From contig JAFLUS010000004.1 of the NCBI GenBank assembly GCA_022508685.1, positions 1 through 22,980 of the forward strand: a stretch of 22,980 nt of DNA. The letters run 5' to 3'. The stretch is from Prevotellaceae bacterium. GTDB taxonomy: Bacteria > Bacteroidota > Bacteroidia > Bacteroidales > Bacteroidaceae. Position 1 is the first letter of the stretch; every line of letters begins with the position of its first letter. Positions 17,012 through 22,980 of this stretch are shown in pieces. The translations under genes were made by a program, and so were the position numbers. The notes beneath the pieces were generated by a model, which was not told the DNA's origin, did no database searches, and saw only the letters and a list, made by a program, of their open reading frames with translations.

Positions 17012-18460
17012 TCAGGCGAACATCTTCTGCACTTCTTCCTTGTCGTCAAAGTGATGTTTGACACCTTGCACTTCTTGATAATCCTCGTGTCCTTTCCCCG
17101 CAATGAGAATGACATCGCCCTTCTCTGCCATCATACATGCCGTGCGAATGGCTTCACGACGGTCGACAATCGAAAGCACCATGCGACGCTGTTCTTCGTC
17201 CAGTCCTGCCAGCATATCGTCGATAATCGCCTGCGGTTCTTCAAATCGCGGATTGTCGCTCGTGATGATGACGCGGTCACTTTGCTTCACTGCTTCTTGT
17301 GCCATGAGCGGGCGTTTGCCTTTGTCACGATTGCCTCCGGCTCCGCAGACCGTAATGACGCGTCCCTTGCCTTCGAGCACACCATGAATGGCACGGAGCA
17401 CATTCTCCAACGCATCGGGCGTGTGGGCATAGTCCACAATGGCAGTATATCCGGACGGCGAACGCAGTGCTTCGAAACGTCCGCTGACAGGTTTCATTTC
17501 GCTCAACGCCACGAGCACTTCCATCGGTTTTTCGCCCAACAAAACGGCAGTGCCGTAGACTGCCAGCAAATTCGACACGTTGAACTTACCAATGAACTGC
17601 ACACCCACTTCCTGTCCGTTGATGTCCAAATACATACCTTCGAAATGGCATTCCAAGATGCGTGCCTTGAAATCTGCCACTTGCTGCACGCTATAGGTAC
17701 GCACCATCGCCTGTGTGTTCTGCACCATCACCATGCCATTGCGGTCGTCGGCATTGGTCAGCGCAAACGACGTCTTTGGCAGGCTGTCGAAGAACTGCTG
17801 CTTGGCACGCAGATAGTTTTCAAACGTCTTGTGGTAGTCGAGATGGTCGCGCGTGAGGTTCGTAAAGACACCTCCCGCAAAATGCAATCCGCCGATGCGC
17901 TGCTGCGTTACGCTGTGCGAACTGACTTCCATGAATACGTAGTCGCAGCCGGCATCCACCATGCTCGCCAACAACTGATTGAGCGTAATGGGGTCGGGTG
18001 TCGTATGTTCAGTCGGAATGGCTTCATTGCCGATATAGTTGCACACCGTCGACAGCAAACCAGCCTTGTAACCGAGGCGCATGAACAGATGATAGAGCGT
18101 CGTGGCAATGGTCGTCTTTCCGTTCGTACCGGTGACGCCCACCAAACGCAGTTTTTCCGACGGATGGTCGTAGAAATTCGTTGCCATTTGTCCCACGAGC
18201 AATCCCGACTGCTCTACACGCACGAACGTGGCATCTGCAGACGCTTCGGCAGGCATTTCCTCGCATACAATCGCCGATGCACCATTCGCCAACGCCGTCG
18301 GAATGAAACGATGACCATCGGTCTGCGTACCCTTGACAGCAATGAACAAATAGCCGGGCTTCACTTGGCGCGAATCAATGGCAATGCCCGCGATGTCGAC
18401 GTCCAAATCGCCCTTCACCTCCAACAAACGGAGACCATCCAACACTTGTGATAGTTTCAT
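17012..18460 (-). CDS. murE: UDP-MurNAc-L-alanyl-D-glutamate--2,6-diaminopimelate ligase
   Basis: This 482-residue Mur ligase adds the third stem-peptide residue. It contains [16 protein letters not shown] (29-44), the P-loop GTNGKTT (111-117), [33 protein letters not shown] and, near the C-terminus, DNPR (402-405) and AGKGHEDYQ. The DNPR motif predicts meso-diaminopimelate rather than lysine as substrate, so the organism should have DAP-type peptidoglycan. It has an ATG start and is 56 bp after ftsI. Confidence 0.97.
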   Translation of the reverse strand: MKLSQVLDGLRLLEVKGDLDVDIAGIAIDSRQVKPGYLFIAVKGTQTDGHRFIPTALANGASAIVCEEMPAEASADATFVRVEQSGLLVGQMATNFYDHPSEKLRLVGVTGTNGKTTIATTLYHLFMRLGYKAGLLSTVCNYIGNEAIPTEHTTPDPITLNQLLASMVDAGCDYVFMEVSSHSVTQQRIGGLHFAGGVFTNLTRDHLDYHKTFENYLRAKQQFFDSLPKTSFALTNADDRNGMVMVQNTQAMVRTYSVQQVADFKARILECHFEGMYLDINGQEVGVQFIGKFNVSNLLAVYGTAVLLGEKPMEVLVALSEMKPVSGRFEALRSPSGYTAIVDYAHTPDALENVLRAIHGVLEGKGRVITVCGAGGNRDKGKRPLMAQEAVKQSDRVIITSDNPRFEEPQAIIDDMLAGLDEEQRRMVLSIVDRREAIRTACMMAEKGDVILIAGKGHEDYQEVQGVKHHFDDKEEVQKMFA

Positions 18461-18516
18461 CTCTATATTTCTTTTTTTATTGACTCAATCTTTCAGTGCA
18501 CAATCGTTACGGGTCG

Positions 18517-20823
18517 TCAATTCAGTTCGACACGCACAACCGTGCCTTTCACGACCTTGCTGCCGGCAGCCATACTTTGCGAACGCACCTTACCTACACC
18601 CGACAAACGTGCTTTCATGCCACGACTTTCGATAGCATACACGGCATCGCGGGCACCCAGCCCCGTGAGGTTGGGCATCGTTTCAAGATTGCTCTCCACT
18701 GAGGTAAAATCTACACCCTCTCCGCGAATTTCCGCCGTTGCCAACGATGCAGACTGCACCGCACCGGAATAGGAAACGCCGAGCCGGTTCAGCACCTTCT
18801 GCGCAGCCAGTCCGTCGCCCGCTTTTACGTTGGGCACCATGATAGACAGCGAATCGCGTGCCGTTGCCACATCAGCAGTGACGACTTTCGAATAGACGCG
18901 GTCGGCAATTTGCGCGAATACCGGTCCGCAGATACCTCCACCCGACACACCGCCTGCACGCGTCTGCACCGACACGAGGCACGTATATTTGGGTGCGTCC
19001 GACGGGAAATAGCCGCAGAACGTCACGAAGTGCATACCGGTTTTGTAATTGCCTTTATAGAGCACTTGCGCCGTACCGGTTTTGCCCGACACGCTGAAAT
19101 ACTTGCTGCGTGCACGTTTTCCCGTACCCCGCTCGTCGTTGACCACAGCCTTCAGAATGCCTTGGATTTCTTTCAACGTCTGCGGCTTGCAGATTTGTTC
19201 CTTGATGACTTCTACAGGAAATTCTTCCACAATATTGCCACCACGCGAAATGGCGCGTGCGAAACGCGGACGAACCATACGTCCGTTATTGGCAATGGCA
19301 TTGTAGAATGTTACCGTCTGCATCGGTGCAACCATCGAGCCATAGCCGATGGACATCCACGGAATGGACGTCGCTGCCCAGTGTTTATTTTCTTTCGGCC
19401 CGAGAATCTGCGGGTCGCGCAGTCCACGCATCGGAATGCCGAGCGGAGTGCCGATGCCGACACGTTTCAGTCCTTCGATAAACTTATCGGGATTGTCGTG
19501 ATATTTGCTGTCAATCAGTCGGCTCACACCGATGTTGGATGAATAAATCATGGCGTGCGTCACGTCAATCACACCATGTCCGCGTCCACCCGAGTCTTTC
19601 ATCCAACGACCATACATCGGCCACGCACCATTGCCCGTGTCGATTTTGTCGTTGATAGAAATCACTCCGTCATCCAATGCCACCATGATAGATGCTGTCT
19701 TGAACGTCGAACCCGGTTCCATTGCTGCACCCATCGCGTAGTCAGAACGCTCCACATAGTTGGTTTCATTGAACGGGTCACGCTCCAAGTTCACCATGGC
19801 TTTGACGTCGCCCGTATGCGTTTCCAGCAGAATGACGACACCGAATTCGGCATCCGTATCTATCAATTTTTTCCGCAATGCACTTTCGCACACATCCTGC
19901 AACGTCACGTCAATCGTCGAAACGAGGTCGTCGCCATTCATCGGTTCGCGTTCCACGATTTCCACATTGTGCGAGCGGACGCGGCGCAAAAGACTCACTC
20001 CGTCTCGTCCGCGAAGCACCGAGTCGTATGCCAACTCCAAACCATAAATAGCGGTTATGGAGTCGTTCGTTTCGCCGTCCTTTCCCTCTGCTTTCTGCGC
20101 GTTCGAGCCATACAGGCTGCCCAAGACTTTGTTTGCCAAGAGTCCGAAAGGCTTCTTGCGGTTGTTCCGTTCTTCCGGTATCAATCCGCTGCGGTTGCGG
20201 CTTTTGAAACAAAGCACCGGCAATTTCTTCAGTTGATTGTATTGCAGGAAATTGAGCAAATAGCCATCGCAGAGGTCGTAGTGGCGATAAGGCAAACGTG
20301 CTGACGTCCATGTGGTGTCGCCACGCTGAATTTTGTCTGACTTGATTTTCTCCACACGTTCTGCCTCTTCCCAACCTTTCATCAAATACTCTTTATAGTA
20401 TTTTTTGTCGCGCGTCGGTTTGCCCGAGCGGTCGTATGCCGGACAAATCACCGCCAATCCTTCGGCAATGGAATCCATTCTGCTCAACAGCAGTTCCTTG
20501 CGTACCCTGTACAATGAATCATACAGCACATGGGCTTTCTTGTTGCGCGAATCCTTCGGCACACCAGCCATAAAGTCGAAATACGCCTTATAATTGGGCA
20601 GACTGCTCGCCATCAAGTCGCCATTGGTAGACAAGATGTTTCCGCGTTGCGCCGATTTGATTTTTCGCGTCTGCTTATTGATTTCTTTGTTCTGTTCAAT
20701 CCAATAGTCATGCTCCACCGTCATGGTCTTCAACATATAATAGAAGATGAAGCCGCACATGACGATGGCGATACTCACGACAATGGGGAATTTTCTCGAT
20801 ATGTACTTCTTGTCGAATTTCAT
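18517..20823 (-). CDS. ftsI: Septal transpeptidase FtsI / PBP3-type penicillin-binding protein with PASTA region
   Basis: This 768-residue class B PBP crosslinks septal peptidoglycan with FtsW. It has a short basic N-terminus, one membrane helix (about 13-31), a dimerisation (pedestal) region that includes AQRGNILSTNGDLMA, and the transpeptidase domain. The active-site motifs are GSTFK with nucleophile Ser372 and Lys375, SSN (428-430) and KTG (581-583). Two PASTA-like segments follow, from MVPNVKAGDG (about 662) and from MPNLTGLGARDAV (about 716) to the end. The length well exceeds E. coli FtsI (588) because of an insert around 85-260 and the PASTA tail. PASTA tails occur in PBPs and in spore-type SpoVD, and context makes this the division enzyme. 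The gap to the FtsL-like gene is 72 bp. Confidence 0.95.
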   Translation of the reverse strand: MKFDKKYISRKFPIVVSIAIVMCGFIFYYMLKTMTVEHDYWIEQNKEINKQTRKIKSAQRGNILSTNGDLMASSLPNYKAYFDFMAGVPKDSRNKKAHVLYDSLYRVRKELLLSRMDSIAEGLAVICPAYDRSGKPTRDKKYYKEYLMKGWEEAERVEKIKSDKIQRGDTTWTSARLPYRHYDLCDGYLLNFLQYNQLKKLPVLCFKSRNRSGLIPEERNNRKKPFGLLANKVLGSLYGSNAQKAEGKDGETNDSITAIYGLELAYDSVLRGRDGVSLLRRVRSHNVEIVEREPMNGDDLVSTIDVTLQDVCESALRKKLIDTDAEFGVVILLETHTGDVKAMVNLERDPFNETNYVERSDYAMGAAMEPGSTFKTASIMVALDDGVISINDKIDTGNGAWPMYGRWMKDSGGRGHGVIDVTHAMIYSSNIGVSRLIDSKYHDNPDKFIEGLKRVGIGTPLGIPMRGLRDPQILGPKENKHWAATSIPWMSIGYGSMVAPMQTVTFYNAIANNGRMVRPRFARAISRGGNIVEEFPVEVIKEQICKPQTLKEIQGILKAVVNDERGTGKRARSKYFSVSGKTGTAQVLYKGNYKTGMHFVTFCGYFPSDAPKYTCLVSVQTRAGGVSGGGICGPVFAQIADRVYSKVVTADVATARDSLSIMVPNVKAGDGLAAQKVLNRLGVSYSGAVQSASLATAEIRGEGVDFTSVESNLETMPNLTGLGARDAVYAIESRGMKARLSGVGKVRSQSMAAGSKVVKGTVVRVELN

Positions 20824-20895
20824 TCTTGTGATTTCTTACATGCTTATTCCTGTTCTGTTTCCTTCTCTTTTCTTCCGTCAGCCCACGGCGGCTGC

Positions 20896-21366
20896 CTATT
20901 TCACTTCATAGGGCGGCGTTTGTGCCGACAGCAGCGTGGAGTCGCCTATTGACCGCAGCAATTCTTCCAGATTTGACTGGCGCTGCATGTTCGTCAGTTC
21001 GCTCGACTGCGTCAACACGTTGTAGCATTCGTCCTGCAGTTGCTTGTTCAGGCTGTCAATGACGATGATGTCCTGCTGGCTCGAATAGCGGTTGCCTGTG
21101 TAGATGAGCATCAGCACGACCACAAAGAAGATGAACGCCACCTGTTTCAGGAAGAACCGGCTCTGCAGAATGTCTCCACCCAGTATCGTGCGAAGGGAAA
21201 TACGCCCGAGGTCGTCTTCATCCTCGTCTTCATCGTTGGTGAAGCGTTCAATCGCATCAATGGCATGCCGGCGGTCGTTCTCCTCCTGCGCCGCCACTTG
21301 TTCGTCGGACATGGTTTCGTTGTCCGCGTCCAGCCATTCCTTCGTTTCGTCCTTTTTCCTTGCCAT
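20896..21366 (-). CDS. FtsL-like cell division protein
   Basis: This 156-residue bitopic membrane protein is at the ftsL position between rsmH and ftsI. It has a long acidic cytoplasmic N-terminus (1-68, including TNDEDEDEDDLGR), one membrane helix (about 71-90, FFLKQVAFIFFVVVLMLIYT) and a periplasmic helical segment (about 95-145, IDSLNKQLQDECYNVLTQ) suited to coiled-coil pairing with an FtsB-type partner. FtsL activates FtsW-FtsI in the divisome. Similarity to proteobacterial FtsL is too weak to see, so the assignment rests on topology and synteny; Bacteroidota have a distinct FtsL-like family. The ATG at 21364-21366 lies 23 bp after rsmH. Confidence 0.85.
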   Translation of the reverse strand: MARKKDETKEWLDADNETMSDEQVAAQEENDRRHAIDAIERFTNDEDEDEDDLGRISLRTILGGDILQSRFFLKQVAFIFFVVVLMLIYTGNRYSSQQDIIVIDSLNKQLQDECYNVLTQSSELTNMQRQSNLEELLRSIGDSTLLSAQTPPYEVK

Positions 21367-21389
21367 ACGCTCACAGTTTACACAGGTTA

Positions 21390-22340
21390 TCAGTCGTCAG
21401 TCGTTGCGCCCACTTTCTCCGCAATGCGCAGTTTTGCGCTTCGGCTGCGCGGGTTCAGTTCCTGCTCCTCGGCAGTCGGCACGATGACTTTGTTGTTCAC
21501 CAGCCGCAGCGGACTGCTCACACGTCCGTAGAAATCCTTGTCCTCACGTCCGTCGCAGTTGCCGGTCTTCATCAGGTTCTTCACCATCCTGTCCTCCAAC
21601 GAGTGGTAGGTGATGACGACCAACCGCCCTCCCGGCCGCAGCACGTCGACGGCTTGTGTCAGCATGTCGCGCAAGGCAGCCATTTCTTGGTTCACCTCGA
21701 TGCGCAGCGCCTGAAACACTTTCGCCATCTCCTTCTTGTTCATCTCCTCAGCCCCTTTCCCGGGTCGCGGCCGCAGCACCTCGTTGACGGCATCGAGCAA
21801 ATCGCCGGTCGTGGCAATGGGACTGCGTCGGCGACGGGCAACGATGGCGGCAGCGATGCGCCGGCTCTGCCGCAGTTCGCCGTATTGGTAGAGCACGTCA
21901 GCCAATGCCGCTTCGTCGTAGGCGTTCACGATGTCGGCAGCCGTGCGACCGCCGTGTTGGTTCATCCGCATGTCGAGCGGGCCGTCGAAACGGAACGAAA
22001 ATCCGCGTGCCACCTCGTCGAAATGGTGCGACGATACGCCCAAGTCCGCCAGCACGCCGTCCACCTGCTCCACGCCATAGTAGCGCAGGAAATTGGTCAG
22101 ATAGCGGAAATTGCTGCGTACAAACGTGAAGCAGTCGGACGCCTCGACGTTGCCTGCCGCATCGGCATCTTGGTCGAACCCGTACAGATGTCCCGTCGTC
22201 AGTCGGCGCAGAATTTCGCGGCTGTGTCCGCCGCCGCCGAATGTCACGTCAACATACAAGCCGTCGCCGTTCACGCACAACGCATCGATGCTTTCGTGAA
22301 GCAACACCGGCACGTGATATGTTGTCTGACCATTCGCCAT
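21390..22340 (-). CDS. rsmH: 16S rRNA (cytosine(1402)-N(4))-methyltransferase RsmH
   Basis: This 316-residue protein, formerly MraW, methylates N4 of C1402 in the 16S rRNA decoding centre using S-adenosylmethionine. The SAM-binding loop is DVTFGGGGHSREIL (31-44) with GFDQDADA (54-61). Other family blocks are GVLADLGVSSHHFD (95-108), GFSFRFDGPLDMRM (113-126), FQALRIEVNQE and VITYHSLEDRMVKN. It is the second gene of the dcw cluster, 70 bp after mraZ, which is the normal order. The ATG at 22338-22340 gives the expected N-terminus, YHVPVLLHE. Confidence 0.97.
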   Translation of the reverse strand: MANGQTTYHVPVLLHESIDALCVNGDGLYVDVTFGGGGHSREILRRLTTGHLYGFDQDADAAGNVEASDCFTFVRSNFRYLTNFLRYYGVEQVDGVLADLGVSSHHFDEVARGFSFRFDGPLDMRMNQHGGRTAADIVNAYDEAALADVLYQYGELRQSRRIAAAIVARRRRSPIATTGDLLDAVNEVLRPRPGKGAEEMNKKEMAKVFQALRIEVNQEMAALRDMLTQAVDVLRPGGRLVVITYHSLEDRMVKNLMKTGNCDGREDKDFYGRVSSPLRLVNNKVIVPTAEEQELNPRSRSAKLRIAEKVGATTDD

Positions 22341-22410
22341 CCGTCTGAACTGAAATCATCAAAAACTGACTTTATCAAAAAGCGCGTCTGCGCCTTCAAA
22401 TTTCGCATCC

Positions 22411-22863
22411 TCACACATCCATCAGCGCTTGCAGCCGTTCGCCCAGTTCGGCTTCGCCTGCCGCCAACTGCGACTCGCACGCAGCACGGTCCCACACCTC
22501 GATGTGGTCGTCGACCGCCAAGAATCGCACATCCTGACGAATGCCCGCGTAAGCCATCTTCCGCTTCGTCAGCAGCAGACGTCCGCTGCCGTCCAGTTCC
22601 ACCACTTCGGCATCGGCAACAAACTGCCGCATCACCGCACGGTGTTCACCGTTCCACGCGCTCAACCGCTCACGCAACGCGTCGAGCATCTCGTTCCAGA
22701 GGCTTTCGGGATACAGCACCAAGCAGGGCTGAAACAAGTCGGGACGAAGAATCAGACGCTGCTCGTCCGCCTTCTCCAACTGCTTCCTGAATGCTGCCGG
22801 CAGAAACACCCTGCCTTTCGCATCCGCTTTTGCTTCGTAATCACCTATGAAACGCATACTCAT
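22411..22863 (-). CDS. mraZ: Transcriptional regulator / division protein MraZ
   Basis: This 150-residue protein has two AbrB-like (SpoVT-type) DNA-binding halves. The first contains YEAKADAKGRVFLPAAFR (9-26) and the second VELDGSGRLLLTKR (88-101), each with the conserved DxxxGR. MraZ forms a ring-shaped oligomer and in E. coli represses its own dcw operon by binding TGGGN repeats spaced by 5 nt. Two such repeats lie just upstream here, so autoregulation is likely. It is the first gene of the cluster. The start is the ATG at 22861-22863, with an alternative ATG two codons later. Confidence 0.95.
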   Translation of the reverse strand: MSMRFIGDYEAKADAKGRVFLPAAFRKQLEKADEQRLILRPDLFQPCLVLYPESLWNEMLDALRERLSAWNGEHRAVMRQFVADAEVVELDGSGRLLLTKRKMAYAGIRQDVRFLAVDDHIEVWDRAACESQLAAGEAELGERLQALMDV

Positions 22864-22890
22864 TTTCGTCTAAAGACACTTTTTCAAGTG

Positions 22891-22898
22891 CAAAAGTA
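22891..22898 (-). promoter_or_regulatory. dcw operon (mraZ) promoter -7 box
   Basis: The complement reads TACTTTTG followed by C, matching TAnnTTTG, with a leader of about 20 nt to the mraZ ATG. The position where a -33 TTTG is expected is taken up by the GTGGGG box, so the -33 element is poor. Sequence further upstream (22921-22980) is A/T-rich and holds no recognisable gene. Confidence 0.65.
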
Positions 22899-22905
22899 CA
22901 AAATT

Positions 22906-22920
22906 CCCCACAATCCCCCA
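22906..22920 (-). promoter_or_regulatory. Putative MraZ operator: two TGGGG boxes with a 5-nt spacer
   Basis: On the minus strand TGGGG (complement of 22916-22920) and TGGGG (complement of 22906-22910) are separated by GATTG, giving a 10-bp period. This fits the TGGGN-N5-TGGGN pattern known for MraZ in E. coli, which has three repeats where only two are seen here. The boxes lie just upstream of the -7 box, where binding would block RNA polymerase. Confidence 0.7.
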
Positions 22921-22980
22921 CATTTTTTATAAACTATTTTCAAAAAAGTTTTCAACACGTTGTTTACAACAATCATAACA

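Noticed and set aside
22921..22980. GTTGT/ACAAC dyad upstream of mraZ as an operator
   Set aside because: Arms of only five bases in A/T-rich sequence at the window edge. Too short to distinguish from chance.

Overview
The window is chromosomal DNA from a member of the Bacteroidota, most likely order Bacteroidales and probably Prevotellaceae. The evidence is the -33 TTTG / -7 TAnnTTTG promoters, leaders without a clear Shine-Dalgarno, the Bacteroidales-type cell-division proteins (an FtsL-like protein with a long acidic N-terminus, FtsI with PASTA repeats, MraY with NLNDGMDG and HDHF motifs), and the tRNA-Glu/rpsT/gyrB order. The family-level assignment is inference. All genes appear intact except the first, which is cut by the window edge. 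I see no phage, insertion sequence, CRISPR array, toxin-antitoxin or defence module. This is conserved core chromosome.

Left part (1-2743, minus strand): a two-gene lipid operon (a GlsA-like O-acyltransferase followed by a GlsB-like N-acyltransferase) that probably makes glycine lipids, then recO. Middle (2744-5576, plus strand): helically phased A-tracts and a strong promoter drive tRNA-Glu(UUC). A terminator-like hairpin separates the tRNA from rpsT (ribosomal protein S20), which ends in a strong terminator. gyrB follows with its own consensus promoter.

Between gyrB and the next gene (5577-5975) the two strands converge. This spacer holds a terminator for each side and, between them, an unusual inverted-repeat block (5811-5910) built from a motif of about 22 bp with a perfect 18-bp palindrome at its centre.

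Right part (5976-22980, minus strand): a complete Bacteroidales division and cell wall (dcw) cluster, read right to left: mraZ, rsmH, ftsL-like, ftsI, murE, mraY, murD, ftsW, murG, murC, ftsQ, ftsA, ftsZ, yqeY. Most gaps are 13-72 bp. The exception is 141 bp between ftsW and murG, where an internal promoter is likely. murE to murC supply peptidoglycan precursor synthesis (murF and ddl are not here). ftsL, ftsI, ftsW and ftsQ encode the septal synthase and its regulators, and ftsA and ftsZ the cytoskeletal ring. MraZ probably represses the operon through two TGGGG boxes spaced by 5 nt next to the promoter at the right edge.

The best leads are regulatory or structural rather than a new gene system: the 5811-5910 repeat block, the phased A-tracts, the hairpin in the rpsT leader, the symmetric site at the glsA promoter, the MraZ boxes, and the unusual C-termini of FtsA and FtsZ.
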